A DNA stretch of 47,672 bases from Bacteroidales bacterium (GCA_017620015.1 JAFZRE010000007.1:76129-123800), one strand, 5' to 3'. Counted from the first letter of the stretch, positions 8,141 to 18,206 are shown. The notes: generated from the letters alone by a model not told the origin. Program-made: numbers and translations.

Positions 8141-9238
8141 ATGGGTTTACATTGTGGAATCATAGGCATAGCAAACTGCGGAAAAACCACAGTTTTCAAT
8201 TGTATGTCGAAGACAAAGGCAGAAACTAGCAACTTCGCATTTTCAAGCAACAAATCTAATATAGGTGTAATTTCTGTGCCAGATGCAAGGCTCAAGGAAA
8301 TGGAAAAATTCCAGCCTACTGAAAAACTTGTCCCAGCAACCGTTGACATTGTTGACATACCTGGTCTTACAAAAGGCTCAAATCACGGCGAAGGCGTTGG
8401 CAACCAATTTCTTGCCGACATTAGAAATGCCGATGCTCTTATACACGTGCTTCGTTGCTTTGACGACGACAACCTCCCACACATCGACGGTTCTGTTGAC
8501 CCTGTAAGGGATATGGAAACCATCGACCTTGAACTTCAAATCAAGGACATCGAGTCAATTACCAAGAAGATTGCAAGGATGGAAAAGGCTGCAAAAGTCG
8601 GTGACAAGGAAGCTAAACAAGCAGTTGAAGTTCTGAAAATATATCAGGAACACCTTGAAAACATGCAGAATGCACGTACAGCGCCAGTAAAGGAAGAAGA
8701 CAAGAAGTACATTTCCGACCTTTTCCTTCTCACATCAAAACCAGTGATGTACGTCTGCAATATCGACGAAGGTTCAATAAAGGACGGAAACAAGTACGTT
8801 GACGCAGTGAAGAAGGCTCTTGAAGGCAGTGATGTCAAGATACTTACAATAGCAGCCGCACTCGAATCGGAAATTTCCGAACTCGACACCGACGAGGAAA
8901 AGCAGGAATTCCTTGCCGACTATGGCTTGGAAGAACCGAGCGTAAACAGGATTATCCGCGCCGCCTACGACTTGCTCAACTTGCAGTCGTTCTTCACGGT
9001 TGGTCCAAAGGAAATACGCGCCTGGACTATACACAAGGGCGAAACAGCCCCCGAAGCGGCAGGCGTAATCCACAGCGATTTGCAACGTGGCTTCATCCGT
9101 GCCGAAGTAATGAAATACAACGACTTCGTAACTCTTGGTTCAGAAAATGCCGTGAAGAATGCCGGCAAATTCCACGTAGAAGGAAAAACTTACGTCGTTG
9201 AGGACGGCGACATCCTAAACATCAGGTTTAACGTTTAA
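8141..9238 (+). CDS. ychF: Ribosome-associated ATPase YchF (OLA1 family)
   Basis: This Obg-like P-loop NTPase of 365 codons binds ribosomes and, unlike true GTPases, hydrolyses ATP. Visible motifs are the P-loop 'GIANCGKTT' (about residues 9-17), '[17 protein letters not shown]' for the G3 region, and NIDE in place of the NKxD guanine motif, which is the family's basis for accepting ATP. The C-terminal TGS-like domain is complete ('[15 protein letters not shown]...', '[10 protein letters not shown]'). The start is the ATG at 8141; an in-frame ATG at 8066 would run through the preceding terminator. hisS follows 10 bp after the stop, suggesting one transcript for two translation-related genes. 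Confidence 0.95.
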   Translation: MGLHCGIIGIANCGKTTVFNCMSKTKAETSNFAFSSNKSNIGVISVPDARLKEMEKFQPTEKLVPATVDIVDIPGLTKGSNHGEGVGNQFLADIRNADALIHVLRCFDDDNLPHIDGSVDPVRDMETIDLELQIKDIESITKKIARMEKAAKVGDKEAKQAVEVLKIYQEHLENMQNARTAPVKEEDKKYISDLFLLTSKPVMYVCNIDEGSIKDGNKYVDAVKKALEGSDVKILTIAAALESEISELDTDEEKQEFLADYGLEEPSVNRIIRAAYDLLNLQSFFTVGPKEIRAWTIHKGETAPEAAGVIHSDLQRGFIRAEVMKYNDFVTLGSENAVKNAGKFHVEGKTYVVEDGDILNIRFNV

Positions 9239-9248
9239 TAGCAGAAAG

Positions 9249-10610
9249 ATGGCACAACAAGTTTCAACGCCAAAGGGAACACGCGATTTCGGTCCGTCCG
9301 AAATGAACAGGAGAAACTATATCTTCAATACTATCAAGGAAGTATTCCACAACTACGGATTCTCGCAGATTGAGACTCCTGCAATGGAAAACCTATCTAC
9401 CCTACTCGGCAAGTATGGCGCAGAAGGCGACAAATTGCTTTTCAAGATTCTGAATTCAGGAAATTTTACAGACAAGATTTCAAAGGAAAGTCTTGAAGCT
9501 CAGAACTATATTGAAATAACAAACAATATATCAGAAAAAGGTCTTCGCTACGACCTTACCGTTCCGTTTGCACGTTTCGTAGTACAACATAGAAACGACA
9601 TCGTTTTTCCATTCAAGCGCTACCAGATTCAACCGGTTTGGCGTGCCGACAAGCCCCAGAAAGGCAGATACAGAGAGTTCTACCAATGCGACGTTGACAT
9701 AATTGGTTCAAAATCACTACTTAACGAGTTTGAACTGATACAAATTATAGACGATGTATTTGCAAAACTTGGCATTTCGGTGACATTGAAACTCAACAAC
9801 CGCAAAATCCTCTCCGGAATAGCCGAAGCCATCGGTGAAGCCGACAAGTTTGTTGCAATCACGGTCGCTATCGACAAGATTGACAAGATTGGCTTGGAAA
9901 AAGTTGAGGACGAACTCCGCGCAAACGGACTTTCGGAAGATGCAATCGTAAAACTCAGACCCATCCTTACCAACAAGGGCGACACCGAAGAAACTTTCAA
10001 GCTGATCGAAAGCATTATCGGCAACACCGAAACAGGCAAGGCAGGAATTGAGGAAATGAATGTAATTTTCAACTACATACGCAAGCACAAGCTTGGAATA
10101 AACGTAGAATTAGACCTTAGTCTTGCACGTGGATTGAACTACTACACTGGAGCAATCTTCGAGGTGAAGGCTAACGATGTTGAAATCGGTAGCATCTGCG
10201 GTGGCGGTCGTTACGACAACTTAACAGGAATATTCGGCATGAAAGACGTCTCGGGCGTTGGCGTTTCGTTTGGTGCCGACCGTATCTACGATGTTTTGAT
10301 GCAACTCGACCTTTTCCCAAAGCAGACCGACGAAGGATGCAAAGCATTACTTATCAATTTCGGTGCAGAAGAAGAATCCACCTGCATAGAAATTGCTGGA
10401 AAGTTGAGAAAACAAGGTATCAGTTGCGTTGTTTTCCCCGAGAAGTCGAAGCTCGACAAGCAATTCAAGTTTGCCGACAGCCACAACATTCCATACGTTA
10501 TAATTATAGGAGAAAACGAAATTGCCAACAAAACAGCCACAATAAAGAATATGGCAACAGGCGAACAGAACAACATTCCACAAGACGAAATAATGAATAT
10601 GATAAAATAG
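9249..10610 (+). CDS. hisS: Histidine--tRNA ligase
   Basis: This class II aminoacyl-tRNA synthetase (453 residues) charges tRNA-His in the cytoplasm. It has '[10 protein letters not shown]' at the N-terminus, motif 2 in '[17 protein letters not shown]' with the histidine-contacting '[13 protein letters not shown]', the HisRS-specific '[15 protein letters not shown]', motif 3 in '[15 protein letters not shown]', and the C-terminal anticodon-binding domain (from about 365). Length and motifs are normal. It is separated by 10 bp from ychF and probably shares its promoter. A strong hairpin follows 45 bp after the stop. Confidence 0.97.
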   Translation: MAQQVSTPKGTRDFGPSEMNRRNYIFNTIKEVFHNYGFSQIETPAMENLSTLLGKYGAEGDKLLFKILNSGNFTDKISKESLEAQNYIEITNNISEKGLRYDLTVPFARFVVQHRNDIVFPFKRYQIQPVWRADKPQKGRYREFYQCDVDIIGSKSLLNEFELIQIIDDVFAKLGISVTLKLNNRKILSGIAEAIGEADKFVAITVAIDKIDKIGLEKVEDELRANGLSEDAIVKLRPILTNKGDTEETFKLIESIIGNTETGKAGIEEMNVIFNYIRKHKLGINVELDLSLARGLNYYTGAIFEVKANDVEIGSICGGGRYDNLTGIFGMKDVSGVGVSFGADRIYDVLMQLDLFPKQTDEGCKALLINFGAEEESTCIEIAGKLRKQGISCVVFPEKSKLDKQFKFADSHNIPYVIIIGENEIANKTATIKNMATGEQNNIPQDEIMNMIK

Positions 10611-10655
10611 TGTCGGAAGCAATTCTGAGGGGTAAAATAAAGCCGGCATTATCAA

Positions 10656-10682
10656 AAACGCTTCCCAAAATGGGAAGCGTTT
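10656..10682 (+). terminator. Strong hairpin after hisS
   Basis: AAACGCTTCCCA (10656-10667) pairs perfectly with TGGGAAGCGTTT (10671-10682). The following plus-strand sequence is only weakly T-rich, so this is a likely but not textbook terminator. Confidence 0.6.
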
Positions 10683-10689
10683 GTAATAT

Positions 10690-10721
10690 AAAACAGAAAG
10701 GAAGTCCCTATTGAAACTTCC
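10690..10721 (-). terminator. Terminator of the porP-to-DUF4268 operon
   Basis: On the minus strand GGAAGTTTC (10721-10713) pairs with GGGACTTCC (10708-10700), including two G-U pairs, around an AATA tetraloop, and is followed by TTTCTGTTTT. It lies 163 bp beyond the last gene. The 10722-10883 stretch between holds no ORF I can support, only a weak AAAGGTT/AACCTTT pairing around 10870-10890. Confidence 0.65.
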
Positions 10722-10883
10722 CTCTTGTTAATTGCATTATCAACTTTACTTTATTTTAACCTCAACGGCACAAAAGTACTAGCATTACAGAAAGTACGAA
10801 ATAGGTAATTTTACGCATTTTTAAAGTAATGATATTTCAAGCAAGGCTATCCTACCACACGGATAATTAAAGGTTTAGCTTGA

Positions 10884-11354
10884 TTAACCTTTGATCAAGT
10901 TCTTCACATAATCCTCGAAGAACGGTCTTATCTCAACGATAGCCTTTTCAAGACGAGTCATTTCCTCTGCAAAAAACTTGTGGACTGTCGCCCAACATTC
11001 CTGACGATATATGTCAACGTTGTCAATCTGCTTGTACAAAGCACACACAGGCTTGCCATTTTCAAGCACTAGCATTTCATCCCAAATCCATCCTTCGCCA
11101 AGATAGTTGTTAAGCACCAGCTCGCACTCGTGCAGCTTACAGAAAACATCAAAACGAATATCCTCGTTCTTGCACTCAACGGCAAGCATAACCCGGGCAT
11201 ACGAACGATTTATGTCGAACTTCAACACCAAGTCCTTAATGCCTGTATTGTATGTCATCCACTTGCCATTTTTTCCAAGGTATGGACGCGAAAATTCATC
11301 GAATTTTACCCAGAACTGCCGTCTTATCTGCGATGCCTCTGCCTTCGAATACAT
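10884..11354 (-). CDS. DUF4268-family protein
   Basis: This protein of 156 residues has the DUF4268 look: an N-terminal 'RRQFWVKFDEFSRPYL' helix, 'YNTGIKDLVLKFDINRSYARVMLAVEC', and 'W..VH.FFAEEMTRLEKA' near the end. No signal peptide or membrane segment is visible, so it is cytoplasmic. The function is not established; related domains occur beside restriction and DNA-repair genes. Here it follows rarA by 3 bp as the last gene of the minus-strand operon, which makes a DNA-related role plausible but unproven. Confidence 0.8.
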   Translation of the reverse strand: MYSKAEASQIRRQFWVKFDEFSRPYLGKNGKWMTYNTGIKDLVLKFDINRSYARVMLAVECKNEDIRFDVFCKLHECELVLNNYLGEGWIWDEMLVLENGKPVCALYKQIDNVDIYRQECWATVHKFFAEEMTRLEKAIVEIRPFFEDYVKNLIKG

Positions 11355-11357
11355 AAC

Positions 11358-12623
11358 TTATTTTTTCTTTATGAAATCCATCCACTTGCGAATCTGCTCT
11401 TCCTTAGCATTAGGAGCTGGCTCATAAAACTTTGCATCTACAAGTTTATCGGGCAGATATTGCTGTTCAACATAATGGTTATCAAAATTATGCGCATACT
11501 TATAGTCGGCACCATAATTCAGTTTCTTCATCAACGACGTAGGTGCATTGCGCAAATGCAAGGGCACTGGCAAGTCGCCAGTCTCCTTCACCTTTGCAAT
11601 GGCGGCATCAACTGCCAGATATGCCGAATTGCTCTTGGGACTTGTCGCCAGATAAACAGTTGCCTCCGCCAACGGAATCCTCGCTTCTGGCATACCAATC
11701 TTGTCAATAGCATCAAAACAAGCATTTGCAATCAACATGGCATTCGGATTTGCAAGACCTATATCCTCCGAAGCTAAAATTATGAGCCTTCGCGCAATAA
11801 ACTTAATATCTTCACCGCCTTCAAGCATTCTAGCAAGCCAGTAAATAGCAGCATCTGGGTCAGAACCGCGAACCGACTTGATAAATGCGGAGATTATGTC
11901 GTAATGCTGTTCGCCAGACTTGTCGTAGAAAGCCATATTCTCCTGCAAACGACTAAGAACCAAATCGTTGGTTATAACAATTTCTTCTTCGTCGCCACTA
12001 CATACAAGTTCTAGAATGTTGTACAGTTTTCGTCCGTCGCCACCAGAAAAACGATACAAGGCATCACGTTCTTCTACTCGAATATTCAATTTTGAAAGCT
12101 CTACATCTGTTGTTATTGCCTTGTCTATCAGTTTGTCAAGATCGTGTTCGTCAAGATGTTTCAGCACATAAACCTGACAACGCGACAGCAACGGCGATAT
12201 AACCTCGAAAGAAGGATTTTCGGTAGTCGCACCTATCAATGTTATAGTTCCATCTTCAACTGCACCAAGAAGTGAATCCTGCTGCGACTTATTGAAACGA
12301 TGGATTTCGTCAATGAAAAGTATCGGATTGCCTTTTGAAAATAGATTTACCTTCTTGGCTTGCTCAATTACTTCACGAACTTCTTTTACACCGCTGCTTA
12401 CAGCACTGAGAGTTATAAAGTTACGCTCTGTTATTTGGGAAATTACAGTTACAAGGGTTGTCTTGCCAACTCCCGGAGGTCCCCACAGAATCATCGATGG
12501 GATTCGTCCTGCCTCAATGGATTTACGCAAAGGAGCATTCTTGCCGACAAGATGCTGCTGACCTGCATAGTCATCAAAACTATGCGGGCGCATCCTTTCT
12601 GCCAATGGTTTAGAAGTCAGCAT
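11358..12623 (-). CDS. rarA: Replication-associated recombination protein RarA (MgsA)
   Basis: This AAA+ ATPase of the clamp-loader type (421 residues) acts at stalled replication forks. It shows 'ERMRPHSFDDYAGQQHLVG' at the N-terminus, Walker A 'GPPGVGKTT' (48-56), Walker B 'ILFIDEIHRFNKSQQDSLL', sensor 1 'IGATTENPSF', and the C-terminal tetramerisation domain with 'KSVRGSDPDAAIYWLARML' and 'ASEDIGLANP'. All catalytic motifs are intact and the length is normal. It follows the glmU-like gene by 11 bp and precedes the DUF4268 gene by 3 bp. Confidence 0.96.
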   Translation of the reverse strand: MLTSKPLAERMRPHSFDDYAGQQHLVGKNAPLRKSIEAGRIPSMILWGPPGVGKTTLVTVISQITERNFITLSAVSSGVKEVREVIEQAKKVNLFSKGNPILFIDEIHRFNKSQQDSLLGAVEDGTITLIGATTENPSFEVISPLLSRCQVYVLKHLDEHDLDKLIDKAITTDVELSKLNIRVEERDALYRFSGGDGRKLYNILELVCSGDEEEIVITNDLVLSRLQENMAFYDKSGEQHYDIISAFIKSVRGSDPDAAIYWLARMLEGGEDIKFIARRLIILASEDIGLANPNAMLIANACFDAIDKIGMPEARIPLAEATVYLATSPKSNSAYLAVDAAIAKVKETGDLPVPLHLRNAPTSLMKKLNYGADYKYAHNFDNHYVEQQYLPDKLVDAKFYEPAPNAKEEQIRKWMDFIKKK

Positions 12624-12634
12624 TATACAATAGA

Positions 12635-13774
12635 TTAAACCTTTCCTTCATGGATATGGCGCATTATATCCCTATCAATCTCTGAGAACTCAATATGCCT
12701 GCGAGCCATAACCCTTGTCATAACCTCAAATGCCGTATCCAGCTTATATTCAGTGAATCCCGATGCTCCACCCCACGAAAACGACGGTACATATTTGCTT
12801 GGAAATCCCGCTCCGAAAATGTTTGCAGACACTCCCACTACCGTACCAGTATTGAACATGGTATTTATGCCACATTTCGAATGATCGCCGAAAATAAGAC
12901 CACAGAACTGCAAGCCTGTACTCTCAAACTTCTGCGTATCATAATTCCACAACTTTACATCTGCATAATTGTTCTTTAAGTTAGAGTTATTGGAATCTGC
13001 ACCGAAATTACACCATTCACCGACAACAGAATTGCCAAGGAAACCATCGTGAGCCTTGTTTGAATAGCCAAAGAAAACTACGTTGCTAAGTTCTCCTCCG
13101 ACCTTGCACCAAGGACCAACGGTAGTATCACCATACATCTTTGCCCCCATTTTCAGCACTCCATGTTCGCACAATGCAAAAGGACCTCTGATGTTCGCAC
13201 CTTCCATTACTTCGGCATTTGCTCCTATATATATAGGACCGTCATTGGTATTCAGCGTAGCACATTCGATAGAACAGCCTTCCTCAACAAAAACTGGGCA
13301 TTTCCCAAACGAAACGTTTGTTGCACTCAGCGGTCTTGACTTGCGACCAGCAGTCAGCAACTCAAAATCCTTGTTGATTTCCATTCCGTTGAAAGAAAAA
13401 ATATCAGTCAACGATTTAAGCATAAACACCTTGCCAGAATACTCGATTTCAAATGCAGATGGTTCAATCGGCTCTACGCTTGCCAAGACAACGCCATCCT
13501 TTGTTAACGTTCCTGCCTCCAACGACTTTATAGCCTTTGCAATATTGCAATCGGGCAGCAAAACAGAAGGTATTACAACGCAATCAGCATCGTCAACAAC
13601 TTCGTATTTTACCTGCAAATAAGGCTCGGTACGGACATATACCTTTTCGCCCAGATACTTTTCCCATTTCTCACGCAAAGTGAGTATTCCAATTCTAAAA
13701 TCGGCTATCGAACGCGTAAGCGACAACGGACGGAACCGCCCATGATAACCGCTATCTGATAAGATATACTTCAT
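12635..13774 (-). CDS. Alternative GlmU-type sugar-nucleotide transferase with left-handed beta helix
   Basis: This 379-residue protein matches the Bacteroidota 'alternative GlmU' family. It opens with MKYILSDSGYHGRFRPLSLTRS..D.RIGILTLREKWE and has a degenerate nucleotidyltransferase-like N-terminal half (to about 190). A left-handed beta helix follows, with hexapeptide-like repeats ('GPIYIGANAEVMEGANIRGP', 'GTVVGVSANIFGAGFP'). Family assignment predicts UDP-GlcNAc synthesis (uridylyl- and/or acetyltransfer on glucosamine-1-phosphate) for peptidoglycan and LPS. It lies 1 bp after murF, which supports a wall-precursor role. Canonical GlmU motifs are not obvious, so the exact reaction is inferred. 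Confidence 0.82.
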   Translation of the reverse strand: MKYILSDSGYHGRFRPLSLTRSIADFRIGILTLREKWEKYLGEKVYVRTEPYLQVKYEVVDDADCVVIPSVLLPDCNIAKAIKSLEAGTLTKDGVVLASVEPIEPSAFEIEYSGKVFMLKSLTDIFSFNGMEINKDFELLTAGRKSRPLSATNVSFGKCPVFVEEGCSIECATLNTNDGPIYIGANAEVMEGANIRGPFALCEHGVLKMGAKMYGDTTVGPWCKVGGELSNVVFFGYSNKAHDGFLGNSVVGEWCNFGADSNNSNLKNNYADVKLWNYDTQKFESTGLQFCGLIFGDHSKCGINTMFNTGTVVGVSANIFGAGFPSKYVPSFSWGGASGFTEYKLDTAFEVMTRVMARRHIEFSEIDRDIMRHIHEGKV

Positions 13775-13775
13775 T

Positions 13776-15071
13776 CTACAAATAATCTACAACCTTTTCA
13801 AGGCGCATACCACGCGACCCCTTTACAAGAAACATCTTGCTCTTTTCGGGATTTGTTACAAAATACTTGTTCAAGTCATCAACCGAATCAAAGAACATAT
13901 ACGGATAGTCTTTAGCGAACATACCAAAGTTCTTTCCGACAAAATAAGCATTTGTGTAGCCACTTTCACGAATAAATTCCAACACAGCCTTGTGTTCAGC
14001 CTCGCTTTCTTTTCCAAGTTCAAGCATATCGCCAAGTATCAACGACTTATAGTCATCGTTAATTGAATTGTAACTGCTGATAGCAGCTCTCATACTTGTT
14101 GGATTAGCATTATAAAGGTCAAGTATCAAGGTATTGCGCGATGTCTTTGTCATCTGCGAACGGTTGTTCTTAGGGAAATAGTCGGAAATAGCTCCGTCAA
14201 TCGCCGTCGGATGAATGTCAAAATGCGCACCTATAGTTATAGCGGCAAGAATATTCTCGAAATTATATGCTCCGATAAGGTTCGACTTTGAAAATCCTGA
14301 AACAGAATCCGTTTCCCAAGTCACAGTAGTCTGGTAGGCATATTCAGAATATACGCCACGGCAGAAACAATCCTTGCCTTTGCCGTATCTTACGACTTTA
14401 AGTTTATCATGTCCAGACAGAATTTTCTTCAACAAATCATTGTCATCGTTAATGAAAACTGTCCCTTCGTGAGCATCAAGGTAATCGTAAAGTTCGCCCT
14501 TTGTCTTCATCACGCCCTCAATCGAGCCAAACCCTTCAAGATGAGCCTTGCCAACATTGGTAATGATTCCATAGTTAGGCTCTGCAATCTTGCACAAAGT
14601 TGCGATTTCGCCAGGATGGTTTGCACCCATCTCAACAACGCCCATATCTACGGTACGGTTCATCGATAGTAGTGTCAACGGCACACCGATATGGTTGTTC
14701 TTGTTGCCGCTTGTGTATGATATTCTGAATTTCTTTGCCAGCACTGCCGAAACCAATTCCTTTGTCGTTGTCTTTCCGTTTGTTCCTGTAATAGCAAGAA
14801 TCGGAATGTTAAGTTTACGCCTATGGTAGTTGGCAAGTTGCTGCAAGGTTTCCAAAGTATCGTTCACGACAAAGACATTTTCTCTTCCTCGATATTTCTT
14901 GTCAGAAACCACAGCTGCGGCACAACCGGCCTCGAATGCAGCATCAACAAACTGATTTCCATCAAAGTTATCACCCTTTAATGCGAAAAATACAGAATTA
15001 GGTGTTATAACCCTACTGTCCGTCGAAACGAGACGGCTCTTTTCAAATACCTTATAAATTTCCTCAATCAT
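13776..15071 (-). CDS. murF: UDP-N-acetylmuramoyl-tripeptide--D-alanyl-D-alanine ligase
   Basis: MurF adds D-Ala-D-Ala to the UDP-MurNAc-tripeptide in the cytoplasm with ATP, the last soluble step of peptidoglycan precursor synthesis. It has the Mur ligase P-loop 'GTNGKTTTKELV', 'MGANHPGEIATLC', 'NVGKAHLEGFGS', and the C-terminal 'DLYNANPTSMRAAI' and 'VKGSRGMRLEKVV'. I start it at the ATG at 15071 (MIEEIYKVFEKS), 431 codons, because the 15 extra residues from 15116 would be encoded by the terminator hairpin between gldJ and murF. gldJ-murF adjacency is known in other Bacteroidota. Confidence 0.94.
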   Translation of the reverse strand: MIEEIYKVFEKSRLVSTDSRVITPNSVFFALKGDNFDGNQFVDAAFEAGCAAAVVSDKKYRGRENVFVVNDTLETLQQLANYHRRKLNIPILAITGTNGKTTTKELVSAVLAKKFRISYTSGNKNNHIGVPLTLLSMNRTVDMGVVEMGANHPGEIATLCKIAEPNYGIITNVGKAHLEGFGSIEGVMKTKGELYDYLDAHEGTVFINDDNDLLKKILSGHDKLKVVRYGKGKDCFCRGVYSEYAYQTTVTWETDSVSGFSKSNLIGAYNFENILAAITIGAHFDIHPTAIDGAISDYFPKNNRSQMTKTSRNTLILDLYNANPTSMRAAISSYNSINDDYKSLILGDMLELGKESEAEHKAVLEFIRESGYTNAYFVGKNFGMFAKDYPYMFFDSVDDLNKYFVTNPEKSKMFLVKGSRGMRLEKVVDYL

Positions 15072-15079
15072 GAAGTTTG

Positions 15080-15112
15080 TAAAATTAAATAGCCTCCCCA
15101 CGGGGAGGCTAT
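15080..15112 (-). terminator. Terminator or attenuator between gldJ and murF
   Basis: ATAGCCTCCCC (15089-15099) pairs with GGGGAGGCTAT (15102-15112), a GC-rich stem with a tight loop. On the minus strand it is followed by TTAATTTT. It starts 21 bp after the gldJ stop and ends 9 bp before the murF ATG, so it should lower read-through from the secretion genes into murF. Confidence 0.8.
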
Positions 15113-15132
15113 ACATATCTTATCAAATTTTA

Positions 15133-17112
15133 CTATTTACCTTTGGTTGGAGCACCAATCCTAATCATAGCGCACCTGAAACCAATATCGCAACGCGACT
15201 TGTTTTCATCCAAGAAACGTCTTGTTCCAGGAACCATCCAGTAAGCTCTGTCCTTCCAAGAACCGCCCTTGAATACCCTTGACCTATCGGTTACAAGAGA
15301 TGTCATCTTTTCACCCTTGTTCAATTTCGGGTTTGCAGGGTTGAAATCGGCATTGCCCCACTCGGCAGTACCATCCGAACCCCACTTACCAGCCTTGTAC
15401 ATACCAGTTGTCTGGTTTACAAAAATCTGGTCAGGATATACAACGCTACCATCAGCAAGCTGAATCTTTCCGTTATCAAGAATCATAGAACCGTCTGGCA
15501 TTACAACATTACCTTCAGGAGTCCTTTCATGACCGGTCGGCAAAGTATAAGTACGATCTTCCATATTGATTCTTACACCGCTTGGAAGTAATATTTCGTT
15601 ACCACCAATCAATGTTGAACCTGGGAACAAATCGCCAATATAATCAGCAAGAGTATCAAGGTTCTGTTCTGTCAACATAGTAGAATCCATAAATTCATTG
15701 TACTGCTTTACAGACGACTGAGTCTTGAAACGTTCGTCCTTAACCCAATATTCAGCAGCTTCACCAACAGAAACCAAAGATTCGAGGTCACCATCAAGAT
15801 AATTCCTATTATCTGAAGTTGTGTAATTTTCCCTATTGAAGCACGATTCATCGCGAACCGGTTTCTTAAGGATTTTACCAGTATAGTCGAAATAGTTTTC
15901 AGCTTCAGGAGTAAGTTCCATGTCGCCAGACCTTGGGTCAACAATAATCTGGTAGTCTTCAAATACATTACCTCTGAAAGGTCTGAACTCGTCCATGTCT
16001 TCGAATGTGAGGTCACGGTAAACGTCCATAACCCATTCGTTAACGTTACCAGCCATACAATATAGACCATAGTCGTTTGGCCAGTAGCTTCTTACAGGAG
16101 CGGTTATATCAGCCTTATCGTTGAGAGCACCAGCAACACCCATAGCATCACCACGACCTCTCATCGAGTTAGCCATCATACGACCACGTTCTTCACCCTT
16201 TGCATCGTTACGGATATAGTGACCGTTCCACGGATACAAACGTCTTTCGTAAATTCTTTCCTTGTACTGGTTACCAACGATAGCCAAAGCAGCGAATTCC
16301 CATTCAGCTTCGGTTGGAAGCCTATAGCGCGGCAGGAAGATACCATCTTCAATACCAACCCAACGTCTGTCGTCACCAGTGTTAGCATTACCGCCCTTAC
16401 GACCTGCCTTCAAAACAGATGGGTCAACGTAGAGGTTTTCAACCTTACCATCAGGACCCTTACCCGATTCATCAACAGAAAGGTCAAGATTGTCGGCATA
16501 GAACAAATATGCGTCAACATTAAAATGCTTAGCCTGATCCTGCGGAGCCAAATACTTGTCAATGATACCTTCTCTCATGAGGATGTACTCGTTAACACGG
16601 TCGGTTCTCCATTCACAGTACTTCGAAGCCTGAGTCCACGATACGTTTACAACAGGATAGTCTTCGTATGCCGGGTGGCGAAGATACAACTCAACCAATG
16701 GTTCGTTGTAAGCCAGACGGCTTCTCCAGCCAGCGGTATCGGGCAATGCCTGTGTGTAAAGGAACCTATAGTCTGATGCATAAACATGCGACAACCAATA
16801 TAGGTATTCACGATAGTCAAGGTTAGTAACTTCGACTTCATCCATATAGAATGACGATACGGTCACCCTGCGAGGGATATTGTTCCAGTCGCGCATAACA
16901 TCCTGCTCGACACGGCCCATTGCAAAAGTACCGCCCTCGATGAAAACCAAACCAGGTCCAGTTTCCTGTTCGTAACCGGGATGATTTTGGAATCCGCCGA
17001 AATTGGGGTCATTGTAGTTCCAACCAGTAGTGTTGGAAACATCTTTCTTACAAGAAGCAACCATGATTGCCGCTGCAAGAATCACCATGAAAATTAAACC
17101 ATTCCTTTTCAT
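15133..17112 (-). CDS. gldJ: GldJ-type lipoprotein of the gliding/T9SS machinery
   Basis: This 659-residue lipoprotein (lipobox VASC, Cys21) carries a sulfatase-modifying-factor (FGE) fold. In flavobacteria GldJ is an outer-membrane-associated lipoprotein needed for gliding and T9SS function. I call it GldJ rather than the paralogous GldK/PorK because of 'TGWNYNDPNFGGFQ' after the lipobox, 'GPGLVFIEGGTFAMGRVEQD', 'FYMDEVEVTNLDYREYLYWL' and 'YCEWRTDRVNEYILM', and because porU and murF flank it. The end, 'VFKGGSWKDRAYW...CDIGFRCAM', closes the FGE fold. It is longer than flavobacterial GldJ (about 560): an insert around residues 390-570 includes a glycine-rich, repetitive stretch with 'VVMPDGSMILDNGKIQLADG'. 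It is 24 bp downstream of porP. Confidence 0.85.
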   Translation of the reverse strand: MKRNGLIFMVILAAAIMVASCKKDVSNTTGWNYNDPNFGGFQNHPGYEQETGPGLVFIEGGTFAMGRVEQDVMRDWNNIPRRVTVSSFYMDEVEVTNLDYREYLYWLSHVYASDYRFLYTQALPDTAGWRSRLAYNEPLVELYLRHPAYEDYPVVNVSWTQASKYCEWRTDRVNEYILMREGIIDKYLAPQDQAKHFNVDAYLFYADNLDLSVDESGKGPDGKVENLYVDPSVLKAGRKGGNANTGDDRRWVGIEDGIFLPRYRLPTEAEWEFAALAIVGNQYKERIYERRLYPWNGHYIRNDAKGEERGRMMANSMRGRGDAMGVAGALNDKADITAPVRSYWPNDYGLYCMAGNVNEWVMDVYRDLTFEDMDEFRPFRGNVFEDYQIIVDPRSGDMELTPEAENYFDYTGKILKKPVRDESCFNRENYTTSDNRNYLDGDLESLVSVGEAAEYWVKDERFKTQSSVKQYNEFMDSTMLTEQNLDTLADYIGDLFPGSTLIGGNEILLPSGVRINMEDRTYTLPTGHERTPEGNVVMPDGSMILDNGKIQLADGSVVYPDQIFVNQTTGMYKAGKWGSDGTAEWGNADFNPANPKLNKGEKMTSLVTDRSRVFKGGSWKDRAYWMVPGTRRFLDENKSRCDIGFRCAMIRIGAPTKGK

Positions 17113-17136
17113 AAAACATTAATTTTTATATTAGTA

Positions 17137-18132
17137 CTAGAATGATGGACAACTTACTGTAGATATTTTTTTTGCCTTCTCGTGGCATCCGAAGGTATAT
17201 GCTATTGAAACTTCGTGAGCACCGTATGTCGAGTTGCTCAACTTTGATATTGTAAGGTCGTAACTATACGAGAATCTTAACTTATTGTACTTGTATCCGA
17301 CCATCATGACAAAGGCATCGTACTGGAATTCGAAAGTCTGCCTAAACCAGAAGCCTGCGAGAATACCCATTCTCGACACATACATACCCCAATAGAACTG
17401 CTGGAAGAAAGCGCCTTGCTGCTGGAACAATATCTGCGGAGCAATCAGGAGGTCGCCTCTCTTGAACTTATTACTATTAATAGGTATCTCTGCACCAAAG
17501 TGAGCTGTATATTTTCTTGGGAGGACAGCATCGCTACCTCTCAGGAACGATTCCGACGGCTGTGTAAGATGGTGAACAGCAACGCCGAAGAAGACCTTTT
17601 CGGTAAAACCGATTATACCAGCGGAGAAATCGACATAATTACGCTTAGTATTGATTATGTCAGGATTCTCAAGCGAAGCATAGATAGGTCCATAAAGAGG
17701 ATGAATCATATTGGGGAACACGAAATCCCAGTTAATCCTCCTCATAGCGAAAGTAGCCTGGAAACCAGCAGCCAATGAGAATTTCTTCGAAACTTGCAAT
17801 GTGTACGAATACATCGCATTGATTGTCGCCGTATTAATTCGGCCATCACCACTTCCTTGAACATCATCCATGAGGTAAATTCCAACGCCACCTCTTAGTG
17901 CATGCCAATATTGGTCGTATGCTATATTATAGGTAACAAAAGTTGACCCGAAAGCCGGCCATTGGTTCCTATAAGACAAAGAAAGTCGCGGACAACGCTC
18001 CGAACCTGCAAAAGCTGGATTCAAATACAGGGGATTTGCATAGAACTGCGAGAAGTGCGGGTCCTGTGCTCTCATCACTCCATAACTCCCTAATATTAGT
18101 AGAGTTAGCAATATCAAGAATCGTCTTACCAT
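17137..18132 (-). CDS. PorP/SprF-family type IX secretion outer-membrane protein
   Basis: This 331-residue protein has an N-terminal signal peptide (MVRRFLILLTLLILGSYGVMRAQ) and the family opening 'DPHFSQFYANPLYLNPAFAGS', then 'LSLSYRNQWPAF' and repeated amphipathic strands ending 'FRFSYSYDL.ISKL' and 'HEVSIAYTF'. The fold is a predicted outer-membrane beta barrel. Family members either belong to the secretion/motility machinery or help export and anchor type B cargo. Here it precedes gldJ by 24 bp and is divergent from porU. A type B cargo gene lies at 6.5 kb, so a partnership is possible but not shown. Confidence 0.88.
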   Translation of the reverse strand: MVRRFLILLTLLILGSYGVMRAQDPHFSQFYANPLYLNPAFAGSERCPRLSLSYRNQWPAFGSTFVTYNIAYDQYWHALRGGVGIYLMDDVQGSGDGRINTATINAMYSYTLQVSKKFSLAAGFQATFAMRRINWDFVFPNMIHPLYGPIYASLENPDIINTKRNYVDFSAGIIGFTEKVFFGVAVHHLTQPSESFLRGSDAVLPRKYTAHFGAEIPINSNKFKRGDLLIAPQILFQQQGAFFQQFYWGMYVSRMGILAGFWFRQTFEFQYDAFVMMVGYKYNKLRFSYSYDLTISKLSNSTYGAHEVSIAYTFGCHEKAKKISTVSCPSF

Positions 18133-18206
18133 AATATTTTTACCATCTATAATTAGTGAATGATAAATATTTTTTCGTCCATAATTTAAAAATCACAATA
18201 TTACAT

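Noticed and set aside
10722..10883. Possible small gene between the operon terminator and the DUF4268 stop
   Set aside because: No start-stop pair of useful length with plausible composition on either strand; treated as a 3' untranslated region.
15133..17112. Formylglycine-generating enzyme or PorK/GldK
   Set aside because: The protein is a lipoprotein with GldJ-specific N-terminal blocks and porU/murF neighbours; no sulfatase gene is near, and porL/M/N do not follow.
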